Shown here: positions 16,251 to 24,050 of the stretch, in pieces
Position numbering within the stretch: the stretch's first letter is position 1
Layout of the letters: every line of letters starts with the position of its first letter
Made by a program: the position numbers and the translations under genes
Assembly: GCA_965657165.1 (NCBI GenBank)
Contig: CBFHNG010000028.1
Span: forward strand, 1 to 25,315
Length of the DNA: 25,315 nt
Source of the DNA: UBA3537 sp965657165
GTDB taxonomy: Bacteria; Bacteroidota; Bacteroidia; Flavobacteriales; Flavobacteriaceae
Direction of reading: 5' to 3'
The notes under the pieces: generated by a model
Seen by the model: the letters and a program-made list of their open reading frames with translations, nothing else
Told to the model about the DNA's origin: nothing
Database searches by the model: none

Positions 16251-16805
16251 ATGGCTAGAACACCCTCCAATATGTTGCCGCTTGGGACAAATGCGCCTCA
16301 ATTTAGTTTATTTGATACCATTTCAGGAGATTTTAAAACTTTAGAACAGCTTAAAGGTACTTCTGGAACACTTGTAATGTTCATTTGTAACCACTGTCCT
16401 TTTGTTATTCATGTCAATAAAACGCTAGTAGAACTGGCAAATAGTTATCAGAACATTGGGATTAATTTTGTTGCCATATCGAGTAATGATATCATTAATT
16501 ATCCTCAAGATGGTCCAGATGAAATGAAAAAAAATGCAATTGAACTAAACTACTCCTTCCCCTATTTGTATGACGAAACACAAGAAATTGCAAAAGCATA
16601 TGATGCAGCCTGTACACCCGATTTTTTTCTTTTTGATGAAAGTTTAAAACTCATATACAGAGGTCAAATGGACGATTCTAGACCTGGAAATGGGATTTCT
16701 GTAAATGCTAAGGACTTAAAAAATGCTATGGATTGTTTATTGCTGAAAAAAGTAAACACATGGCCTCAAAAACCAAGTATTGGGTGTAACATTAAGTGGA
16801 AATAA
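16251..16805 (+). CDS. Thioredoxin-like redoxin (AhpC/TSA fold)
   Basis: A 184-residue cytoplasmic thioredoxin-fold protein of the redoxin/AhpC-TSA group; no signal peptide. APQFSLFDTISGDFKTLEQLKG is the usual N-terminal strand pair. MFICNHCPF carries a CxxC pair (Cys46, Cys49), and ACTPDFFLFD supplies the cis-Pro loop with a third cysteine (Cys121-Thr-Pro123). YRGQMDDSRPGNGISVNAKDLKNAMDCLL is conserved in this subgroup of uncharacterised bacterial redoxins. It is expected to act as a thiol oxidoreductase or peroxidase; substrate unknown. It converges on the LysM gene, and the two stop codons are directly adjacent (16803-16805 and 16806-16808). Confidence 0.88.
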   Translation: MARTPSNMLPLGTNAPQFSLFDTISGDFKTLEQLKGTSGTLVMFICNHCPFVIHVNKTLVELANSYQNIGINFVAISSNDIINYPQDGPDEMKKNAIELNYSFPYLYDETQEIAKAYDAACTPDFFLFDESLKLIYRGQMDDSRPGNGISVNAKDLKNAMDCLLLKKVNTWPQKPSIGCNIKWK

Positions 16806-18749
16806 TCAATCCTGAACTTTTAGAATAAACAAATCTTCGTATTTTAAGATATATGCAGAGGTATTAACATATCCCCCATTTTCATTTTGAATATACCTAA
16901 ATTTGTTTTCCAAATAATGTGTTTGAGTCTCAGTTAATTGCTCAAATATTGAGTCAAAAGCTGCTAATCGCAATAGGATATCTAGAGTCAAATCAAAACC
17001 ACGAGTCGCATAACGTGTTGGGTATGTTCCAAATCTTTGTTTGTACATTTTAGCAAAAGAGTTTAATTCTTCTTTATAGAAATGAACTGAGGGAAATTGA
17101 AAATTCAAATTGGACAAATCTGTATTGGAAATATTATTACCCATAAAGGCATTATTCCGATTGGTCGTCATTAAAATTAACTCTCGTTCGACTTCTATTT
17201 CGATATCTCTATTTTGTTCATCTTTTTGTAATGTAATTCCATTCAAACCATTGAGCATACTAGACACATTGGACACAAAACTCTCATTATTTGTTTCCAA
17301 AAACACTAAAGTTTTACCTGGCTGTAATGCTTTTTGAACGGTTTCAAATTCGATATAATATTGTTCTTTACCCTCCTTATCGCGTTCTGAGGACAGTGTT
17401 TTTGCATCTGGAAAGGCCGTTCGAATCCGTTGAACACGATTTGCAGACTTTGAATCATAAATGATTAAGGTTTGATGAGAGATCGTATCTTTTTTGGCAT
17501 AATTTAATAACTTTTCTGCTAGCCATTCATCATTTGGAATGGTCTGAATAAGATTAGGATAATTTTTATCCAACTTCACAAAAGGAGATACTACCGCCGT
17601 AGTAGTCTGCTGTAAATTTTGTGCCACCAAAGTTATATTATTTGAAGTCAAAGGACCTAATACAACATCGTATTTTGAAAAATTGTGTGTTCGCAACAAC
17701 TGACTTGTAGTTTGCGAGCTGGCTTCAGTGTCGTACACTTCCAAATTTGTGGAAATCCCTAAACGTTTTGCAGAGTCTAGCGCCATTTCTACACCCGCAT
17801 AAAACTCTGTAGAGATACGAATAAAACCATCTCTTTGAATTTGCTGCTTTGCCAGTTGAATCGAATCAAATTTAACCAAATTGGCTTTAAATGGAAGCAT
17901 TAATGCTACTGACTTTGGACTAAAATACTGCAACTGATCTGCTAAATGAGTAACCTCAAGAGCAGTCAAATCGATATCGTTTATGCTTTTTGCTGGAACT
18001 TTTAATACCATTCCCACTTTTAAGCCTGTTTCGGCTAACTCTGGATTTAAGAGTTCTAAGCTGTCTTGACGAATTCCTAATTTTTTATACAATCGGTAAA
18101 ATCCCTCTTTTGGTAGGACTTTATAAAAACCAAAACGTTCGTCCGAAACAATTTTTTCCTCATCTGATTCTATATTTGGTACATTCAACAATTGCCCTTC
18201 TTGCAACACATCTCCCAGACTAGGATTGAGTGCTTCAAGTTCTTGAACAGAAATCCCAAATTTATAGGCCACACGCCACTTCCCTTCTTTTGGTAAAACT
18301 TTATAGGACCTTAGGGCTTGGGGAGCAACTGCAATACTTTTTGTTTTGTATTTTGGAATATAAATTTTGTCTTTAGATTGCAAAGGGGCATCATAAAGCT
18401 GTTGGTTGTGTGTTTTTATTTCTTCAATTGTTAAATCAAACTTTTTAGCAATACTATAGAGTGTTTCTTTTCGCTTAACACGATACACTTTGTACGAAAT
18501 CAATTCTTTAACTTCTGTAGTTTCAGTTGCTTTTTTTTCAATTGAATTTGGAATAACAAGAACACTTCCAACGGGAAGCTGATTCTTAGCATCGGGGCTT
18601 AGTGCTAAAATATCTTCTGGAATTACACCATATCGTTGAGCTATTGTTTCCAGAGTGTCTTGGGCATCAACAATATGAGTACGTAAAGTTTGTGCAGAAA
18701 TAATTCCGAAAAAAAGAAAGAAAACAATATTTAAAAAAAATCTATTCAT
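16806..18749 (-). CDS. Four-LysM protein with periplasmic-binding-like domain
   Basis: A 647-residue exported protein. The ATG at 18749 gives a clean signal peptide (MNRFFLNIVFFLFFGIISAQ); the in-frame TTG at 18806 would bury it. Four LysM peptidoglycan-binding modules follow at about 23-67, 84-131, 148-191 and 207-252. The last two are degenerate and each opens with KVLPKEG. From about 280 to 625 is a type 1 periplasmic-binding (LivJ-like) fold: VALMLPFKANL, FYAGVEMALDSAKRLGI, VYDTEASS, VVLGPLTSNNITLVAQ, VVSPFVKLDKNYPNLIQTIPND and RYATRGFDLTLDILLRLA. The pairing suggests a cell-wall-bound sensor or scaffold rather than a transporter component, as no permease is nearby. It lies 60 bp behind guaA in the same direction. 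Confidence 0.85.
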   Translation of the reverse strand: MNRFFLNIVFFLFFGIISAQTLRTHIVDAQDTLETIAQRYGVIPEDILALSPDAKNQLPVGSVLVIPNSIEKKATETTEVKELISYKVYRVKRKETLYSIAKKFDLTIEEIKTHNQQLYDAPLQSKDKIYIPKYKTKSIAVAPQALRSYKVLPKEGKWRVAYKFGISVQELEALNPSLGDVLQEGQLLNVPNIESDEEKIVSDERFGFYKVLPKEGFYRLYKKLGIRQDSLELLNPELAETGLKVGMVLKVPAKSINDIDLTALEVTHLADQLQYFSPKSVALMLPFKANLVKFDSIQLAKQQIQRDGFIRISTEFYAGVEMALDSAKRLGISTNLEVYDTEASSQTTSQLLRTHNFSKYDVVLGPLTSNNITLVAQNLQQTTTAVVSPFVKLDKNYPNLIQTIPNDEWLAEKLLNYAKKDTISHQTLIIYDSKSANRVQRIRTAFPDAKTLSSERDKEGKEQYYIEFETVQKALQPGKTLVFLETNNESFVSNVSSMLNGLNGITLQKDEQNRDIEIEVERELILMTTNRNNAFMGNNISNTDLSNLNFQFPSVHFYKEELNSFAKMYKQRFGTYPTRYATRGFDLTLDILLRLAAFDSIFEQLTETQTHYLENKFRYIQNENGGYVNTSAYILKYEDLFILKVQD

Positions 18750-18809
18750 GTTGTTGTTTTGGTGCAAATAACTCTTAAAACTACAGCGCAGTTTTGAGAA
18801 ATCCAAATC

Positions 18810-20345
18810 TTATTCCCATTCAATGGTTGCTGGAGGTTTAGAACTGATGTCATAAACCACACGATTCACCCCTTTTACTTTATTGATGATGTCATTGGAT
18901 ATTTTTTGTAAAAATTCATAGGGCAAGTTCACCCAATCTGCAGTCATACCGTCTGTACTTTCAACAGCTCTAAGAGCAACACATTTTTCATAAGTACGCT
19001 CATCACCCATTACGCCTACACTGTTGACAGGCAACAACATAGCACCTGCTTGCCATACTTTGTCATACAAATCCCATTCACGCAATCCGTTGATGAAAAT
19101 TGCATCAACTTCTTGTAAAATGCGTACTTTTTCGGCAGTAATATCGCCCAAAATTCGAATGGCCAAACCTGGACCAGGGAAAGGATGACGACCAAGCAAT
19201 TGAGCATCAATCCCCATTGAAGCTCCAACACGACGAACTTCATCTTTAAACAACGCTTTTAATGGCTCGATAACTTTCAATTTCATAAAATCTGGCAATC
19301 CTCCTACATTATGATGACTTTTTATTGTAGCACTTGGACCACCAGTTGCCGAAACACTTTCAATGACATCTGGATAAATCGTTCCTTGAGCCAGCCATTT
19401 AACATCATTAATCAAATGGGCTTCATCATCAAAAACCTCAATAAAAACACGTCCAATAGCTTTACGTTTTTGTTCTGGATCATCTATTCCTGCCAAAGCA
19501 TCCAAAAAGCGTGCCGAAGCATCTACACCCTTAACATTTAGCCCCATACCCTGGTATTGATTTAGTACACTACTAAATTCATCTTTTCGTAACAAGCCAT
19601 TATTTACAAAAATACAATACAAATTTTTTCCAATAGCTTTGTTGAGTAAAATGGCTGCAACCGTTGAATCTACACCGCCAGAAAGCCCTAAAACAACTTT
19701 GTCGTTTTGTAGCTGTGATTTCAAATCAGCAACTGTTTCTTCGACAAAAGAATCTGGAGTCCAATCTTGCTGCAAACCTGCGATGTCAACCAAAAAATTC
19801 TTTAGTAGGGTTTTACCATCAGTTGAATGATACACCTCTGGATGAAATTGAATAGCGTAGGTTGTTTCACCTTCAATTTTATAAGCCGCATTTTCAACAT
19901 CGTGAGTGCTGGCCAATAACACCCCATTGGTGGGCAATGTTTTGATCGTATCGCTATGGCTCATCCAAACTTGACTGCCCTTAGAAATGCCTTCAAAAAA
20001 TGATTCATTTGTTTTGATATAAGACAAATTGGCACGGCCATACTCTCTTGTATTTGAGGGCGCCACATTTCCACCAGAAAAATGGGCTAAGTATTGCGCA
20101 CCGTAACACACCGCCAAAAGTGGCTTTTTTGCACGGATTTCCGACAAATCGGGGTGCAGCGCATCATCGCCACGAACGGATTGTGGACTTCCAGAAAGCA
20201 CGACCGCTTTGTAGGCATCTATTGAGGTTGGAATTTTGTTGTAGGGATGGATTTCGCAGTAAATGTTCAACTCTCTTACACGGCGTGCGATGAGTTGTGT
20301 ATATTGAGATCCAAAATCGAGAATTAATACCTTATCGTGTTGCAT
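18810..20345 (-). CDS. guaA: GMP synthase (glutamine-hydrolysing)
   Basis: Converts XMP to GMP with glutamine and ATP in the cytoplasm. The 511-residue protein is complete. The class I amidotransferase domain (1-190) has nucleophile Cys80 in LLAVCYGAQYLAHFSGG and His168/Glu170 in QFHPEVYHS. The ATP-pyrophosphatase domain has the P-loop LSGGVDSTV (SGGVDS 222-227). The C-terminal dimerisation domain contains GRHPFPGPGLAIRILGD and ends in KPPATIEWE as in other GuaA. The ATG at 20345 (MQHDKVLILDFGSQ) is chosen over the in-frame TTG two codons upstream. It lies 51 bp after bshC in the same direction, so co-transcription is likely. Confidence 0.97.
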   Translation of the reverse strand: MQHDKVLILDFGSQYTQLIARRVRELNIYCEIHPYNKIPTSIDAYKAVVLSGSPQSVRGDDALHPDLSEIRAKKPLLAVCYGAQYLAHFSGGNVAPSNTREYGRANLSYIKTNESFFEGISKGSQVWMSHSDTIKTLPTNGVLLASTHDVENAAYKIEGETTYAIQFHPEVYHSTDGKTLLKNFLVDIAGLQQDWTPDSFVEETVADLKSQLQNDKVVLGLSGGVDSTVAAILLNKAIGKNLYCIFVNNGLLRKDEFSSVLNQYQGMGLNVKGVDASARFLDALAGIDDPEQKRKAIGRVFIEVFDDEAHLINDVKWLAQGTIYPDVIESVSATGGPSATIKSHHNVGGLPDFMKLKVIEPLKALFKDEVRRVGASMGIDAQLLGRHPFPGPGLAIRILGDITAEKVRILQEVDAIFINGLREWDLYDKVWQAGAMLLPVNSVGVMGDERTYEKCVALRAVESTDGMTADWVNLPYEFLQKISNDIINKVKGVNRVVYDISSKPPATIEWE

Positions 20346-20396
20346 GCCCAAAAGTACTATTTATCTCTAAATTTTAAATCAATTTTTTATAAAAAA

Positions 20397-21995
20397 TTAT
20401 AAAGAAATTACAGCAAATCCTTGTTGAAAGGGATCCAATTCTGATTTTAATTTATCCACAAAATCGTCTCCATAAAGTGCATAAAAGGTTGAAAAATTGA
20501 GCACGCGTTCTTGTAAGTTAGCGTTTGGAAATAGCGCAGATTGTAGCGACAATGCTTTTTCAATTTGTGCTTTATGCTTTCGCTTTTCGGCTTTTAAAAA
20601 TCGTTTTTCCAAATTGGACAATCCTTTGAGTTGTTTTTTCTCCTGTGCTGCAACTGCACCCAAAAAAGAAGCATCTGTTTGTTTTGCAATGTGATAAAGC
20701 TCTTCAAATTGCTTTTTTAAATACTGTTTTTGATCTGAAAAATTGATCAAGTCGCTTTGAGCTTTAGTAATTTTAGTTGATAATTCTTCTGAAGATAAAA
20801 ACAGGTCTTCAAAAGAAATATTTAATTTTTGAAGTTTTTCGTATTGTTTTCTTGTGACAATTACTGCTGAACTACGATGCATTAGTAATGGAAAATGTAC
20901 ATTAAAAGCATCAAAACACGATTTGAGTTGAAGCCAATAGGAAAGTTCGCCACCGCCACCAACATAACACAAATTAGGTAAAATCGTTTCTTGATACAAT
21001 GGACGCATCAAAACATTTGGTGAAAAACGTTCGGGGTGTACTTCGAGCTCTTTTAAAATCTCCTCTAAATTCCAACTCAATTCTGTATTTAACACTCGAA
21101 AAACACCATTGTTTAACTCAATGCGTTCTCTTAAATTATTTTTGATATAAAATAAATTAAGAGGTCTTGGATTGACTTGAATTTTAAAATTTGAATTGAG
21201 CTGTTTTAGAGCCAAATTTGTTTGTGTCACTTCATTAAAAACGATTTGATGTTTAAGCTCATTTTTAATAACAGGTATAAACAAGCGCTTAAGGTTTGCA
21301 TCATCGCCATCAACAACAATAAGCCCGTCATTACCAAAAAGTTGATGTACTAAAGCTCGAGTTGCATCAGCTAAATTATATTGTTTTAGATATGTATTTT
21401 GAAACAATTCAGTCAATGCTTCAGAATATTGATCAGTTCCCAAATGTGCTGAAAATTGTCCAAAAAATTCATCTAATTTTTTGGTTGATAACCTTCCTAC
21501 AGGGCCTTTAGACTGGTGTTGCCATTTGAAACAATTTTCTCTAAAATAAAAATGATTAATTTCTTTAAAATCATGATCTTCAGTAGCCATCCAAAATACA
21601 GGAACAAAAGTATTTTTTGGGTACTTTTCTTTCAAAGCTTTGGCCAAATTGATAACCGAAATAATTTTATATATAAAATATAAAGGTCCCCCCATTAGGT
21701 TGAGTTGATGCCCCGTAGTTACTGTAAAAGTGGTTGAATTTTTTAAACTATCAATCTGTGCGGTAGTTAAAGTATTGGGGGGTAGAGAATTGTATTGCTG
21801 ATGTAAACAATTTGTCAAAACGGTTCTATTTTCAAAAGAAAATTGAGCAGATTTTATGGTCATTTGTGTGCCGAAATTTTCTAGTGTTGTAGGTGCCGTA
21901 TAAAACACGTCCAAATCGGGTTTTTGATCCATAACTTCTTGAAGAAGTTTGGGTAAAGTTTGCGTTGTTTTGTATGGGATATACGGCGTAGCCAT
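20397..21995 (-). CDS. bshC: Bacillithiol cysteine-adding enzyme BshC
   Basis: Last enzyme of bacillithiol synthesis, joining cysteine to glucosaminyl-malate. It is 532 residues, normal for the family. The Rossmann-like core shows TTGHQLNLMGGPLYFIYKI (93-111) and FVPVFWMATEDHDFKEI (130-146), both strongly conserved in BshC. NVLMRPLYQETILPNLCYVGGGGELSYWLQLK (about 319-350) is the third signature. A coiled-coil arm runs at about 385-480, as in the known fold. bshA and bshB are not in the window. A TATCTTTA -7-like element (22016-22023) is 20 bases before the ATG and overlaps the left 18-bp direct repeat of the neighbouring island. Confidence 0.95.
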   Translation of the reverse strand: MATPYIPYKTTQTLPKLLQEVMDQKPDLDVFYTAPTTLENFGTQMTIKSAQFSFENRTVLTNCLHQQYNSLPPNTLTTAQIDSLKNSTTFTVTTGHQLNLMGGPLYFIYKIISVINLAKALKEKYPKNTFVPVFWMATEDHDFKEINHFYFRENCFKWQHQSKGPVGRLSTKKLDEFFGQFSAHLGTDQYSEALTELFQNTYLKQYNLADATRALVHQLFGNDGLIVVDGDDANLKRLFIPVIKNELKHQIVFNEVTQTNLALKQLNSNFKIQVNPRPLNLFYIKNNLRERIELNNGVFRVLNTELSWNLEEILKELEVHPERFSPNVLMRPLYQETILPNLCYVGGGGELSYWLQLKSCFDAFNVHFPLLMHRSSAVIVTRKQYEKLQKLNISFEDLFLSSEELSTKITKAQSDLINFSDQKQYLKKQFEELYHIAKQTDASFLGAVAAQEKKQLKGLSNLEKRFLKAEKRKHKAQIEKALSLQSALFPNANLQERVLNFSTFYALYGDDFVDKLKSELDPFQQGFAVISL

Positions 21996-22015
21996 CTCTA
22001 ATCTTTAATTGCCCG

Positions 22016-22023
22016 TAAAGATA
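22016..22023 (-). promoter_or_regulatory. Possible bshC -7 element
   Basis: TATCTTTA on the minus strand. Its first five bases (plus-strand 22019-22023) belong to the left 18-bp repeat, so an insertion at this repeat would keep the octamer but replace everything upstream, including the -33 region. Confidence 0.35.
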
Positions 22024-22036
22024 CTTGAATTAATTC
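22019..22036 (+). repeat. Left 18-bp direct repeat of the island
   Basis: AGATACTTGAATTAATTC, identical to 24597-24614. It contains most of the perfect 14-bp palindrome TTGAATTAATTCAA (22025-22038). Confidence 0.7.
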
Positions 22037-22080
22037 AAATACACAGAAACACCCCTAAGAGCAGAACTTTATTTTCCCAC

Positions 22081-22140
22081 TTATTACGTCAGATGGCCGT
22101 TTATTACGTCAAATGGCCGTTTGTTACATGACGCTTGACT
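22081..22140 (+). repeat. Tandem 20-bp repeats upstream of the effector gene
   Basis: TTATTACGTCAGATGGCCGT (22081-22100) is followed directly by a copy with one change (22101-22120, A for G at position 12) and a degraded third unit (22121-22140). The period is about two helical turns and the repeats stop just before a weak -33/-7 pair (TTG 22135-22137, TAACTTG 22158-22164). This suggests stacked sites for a transcription regulator. Confidence 0.6.
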
Positions 22141-22203
22141 GGTATTTTAGGATTCCCTAACTTGTATGCAAATTTTTAAAACAACCCCAAAATCTACTAC
22201 GTT

Positions 22204-23649
22204 ATGAAAGCACACCTACACCGCTTTTTTAAGCACTATGCCACACTTTTGGTCTTTACACTATTGGTTACGAATTGTGAACGGGATACTGTTTTTGAGG
22301 AGCAAGAACAATCCTCTTTTAACTCTATTGTAACATATAACCAACTTCCTATTAATGTGCTTAATGCCATTGGAGAGGTTGCGCCTGATTCTGATATGGC
22401 CAAAAAAAGCAATATTGGAATACTGATTGATAAGGATTATATAGTAAAAATGGTTGATACTTTGGAAAATACCGCTTATTCACTCAAATTTTATTTTGAA
22501 GATACACCAGAAAATGTGCTTTGGAATCTTGTGGTACAATCCGATGAAGATGACAATGTACAACAGCCATATGTCATGAAATATACTATAGATAATATAG
22601 AGGATATAAAAGGCGATGATGGTACTCTTGATTTTACAAAAATGAAAGGAACCATTGGGTATTATACTTATGATAGGTTTTTAAATATTTTAAACACATC
22701 CAAAGCAAACCGTTCGGTGACCAGTATGAGCTCTGATCAGCCGTGTAATCAATTTGATGTAAATTTACCATCGGATAATTTTGATGATGAAGACGATTCC
22801 TCTGGAGGAGGCTCAGCAGGAGGTGGAGGCGGATCTAATAATTGTACTGTAATTGTATGGAGCGTTGGCGACTTGACTTGGGTAACTGTACATTGTATTA
22901 CCTATACCCAACGCAGTGCGTACACAGCCATGGCAAATGACTGCGACCCCAGTGGCGGTGGAGGACCAACCAATGGCGACCAAAACACCCCAATAAATGG
23001 TGGTGGGAACAACGAAACCGACTGCCCCAGTGGAAACATTGTAAATGGAGAGTGTGTGCCCACAACAGACATAATCATTAACGAACTTACAGGGAAAGCT
23101 AAATGTGTGTATGATGAATTAATTACTTCAAACATATCAAGTATACACAACATGATAACTCAGTTATTTATCGAATTTGGTGAAGATAATTATGGAAATT
23201 TGGATTTAACTTTTAAAATGTCAAAAGATTTACCAAACAATGTTGGGGGGAAGACTATAAAAGATAGTAACGGTAATTTTCATATATTGATAAATGAAAA
23301 TTTAATGTCAATGTTGTCATCAATTGAAATAGGAGCTATTTTAATCCATGAAGTAGCACATGCCTTCTTAGGGAAACAGTATTTTAATTCAAACGAAAGT
23401 TTTGTCGAATTATACAAAAAGTACATAAATGACAATGGGTTACAAGATTATAGCCATGATATAATGAAAGATTACTTTATAATTAGAATGGCAACTGTTT
23501 TGAAAAACTATAATAGTTCAATTTTTTCTGATTTTGAAAAATACAAAATCCTAGCGTCACAAGGTGTTTTTGTCTTAGATGATGACCAAAAGCAAGAATT
23601 AAATAATGTAAAAATAATATCAAGGAATAATGACAATACTTGTAATTAA
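22204..23649 (+). CDS. Secreted HExxH metallopeptidase-like lipoprotein, putative polymorphic effector
   Basis: A 481-residue exported protein. The N-terminus has a basic start and a hydrophobic stretch ending LLVTNC (Cys25), a plausible but atypical lipobox (Asn at -1). Residues 26-195 form an acidic domain of unknown fold. Gly-rich linkers follow at 200-211 and 249-274, with cysteines at 214 and around 270-284. The C-terminal domain opens with ELTGKAKCVYDEL (294-306), a motif I recall from other flavobacterial lipoproteins. It carries HEVAHAFLG (382-390), the zinc-binding HExxH of metallopeptidases; His418 (DYSHD) could be the third ligand (inference). Coding composition falls from GC-rich to AT-rich near residue 290, suggesting module exchange. 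The last 20 nt overlap the next gene. I infer an effector with cognate immunity; a surface protease of other purpose is the alternative. Confidence 0.75.
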   Translation: MKAHLHRFFKHYATLLVFTLLVTNCERDTVFEEQEQSSFNSIVTYNQLPINVLNAIGEVAPDSDMAKKSNIGILIDKDYIVKMVDTLENTAYSLKFYFEDTPENVLWNLVVQSDEDDNVQQPYVMKYTIDNIEDIKGDDGTLDFTKMKGTIGYYTYDRFLNILNTSKANRSVTSMSSDQPCNQFDVNLPSDNFDDEDDSSGGGSAGGGGGSNNCTVIVWSVGDLTWVTVHCITYTQRSAYTAMANDCDPSGGGGPTNGDQNTPINGGGNNETDCPSGNIVNGECVPTTDIIINELTGKAKCVYDELITSNISSIHNMITQLFIEFGEDNYGNLDLTFKMSKDLPNNVGGKTIKDSNGNFHILINENLMSMLSSIEIGAILIHEVAHAFLGKQYFNSNESFVELYKKYINDNGLQDYSHDIMKDYFIIRMATVLKNYNSSIFSDFEKYKILASQGVFVLDDDQKQELNNVKIISRNNDNTCN

Positions 23650-24022
23650 GAGATATAAATATTTGATTGCATCTATTTTAATTGTGATTGCAGTAATATT
23701 CCTTATGACTCAATTTGAAAGAAAAAAAATTTATGTTTTGTACGATGACAGCACTTTTTTTTGTGAAAATGTAGAAGAATATGAAAAAAATAAATATCAC
23801 ATGTGTGATAAATTAGGGAATATTATTTTTTTTCAGGAAATAAAACATGAATCTATAAGAAAAATTAATGATTTATCAGAAATTGAATTAACATCAAAAG
23901 ACGCTCTTTTTCAAGGATTATACCCTAAAAGTAGATACGCAAATACTTCATTTTATTTAGTGTTAAATTTTAATGATGTGTATGAAATAATTCCAGTTGA
24001 AATTTTTTTCAGCATAAGCTAG
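23630..24022 (+). CDS. Small membrane-anchored protein, putative immunity protein 1
   Basis: A 130-residue protein with no family I recognise. One N-terminal membrane helix (about 10-27, YKYLIASILIVIAVIFLMTQF) follows basic residues, so the remaining ~100 residues probably face the periplasm. The soluble part starts with KKIYVLYDDSTFFCENV and is rich in Lys, Glu, Asn and Phe. The ATG lies inside the end of the metallopeptidase gene (20-nt overlap, different frame), which implies translational coupling and a tight functional link. Small, AT-rich, single-helix genes directly behind an exported enzyme gene usually encode immunity proteins; this role is an inference. The following gene has the same layout. 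Confidence 0.7.
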   Translation: MTILVIKRYKYLIASILIVIAVIFLMTQFERKKIYVLYDDSTFFCENVEEYEKNKYHMCDKLGNIIFFQEIKHESIRKINDLSEIELTSKDALFQGLYPKSRYANTSFYLVLNFNDVYEIIPVEIFFSIS

Positions 24023-24050
24023 AAATAGAGGTTTAAATTGTAATTAAATT

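Noticed and set aside
16803..16808. Directly adjacent convergent stop codons of the redoxin and LysM genes
   Set aside because: Striking to the eye, but close convergent genes are common in compact genomes and nothing suggests a function.
18750..18806. TTG start for the LysM protein
   Set aside because: It would place 19 polar residues before a clear signal peptide; the ATG at 18749 is better.
22081..22140. CRISPR-like array
   Set aside because: The 20-bp units are directly adjacent without spacers, there are only two good copies, and no cas genes are present.
22204..23649. Type IX secretion cargo
   Set aside because: The protein ends in an acidic/Asn stretch without a recognisable C-terminal sorting domain; a lipoprotein route fits the N-terminus better.
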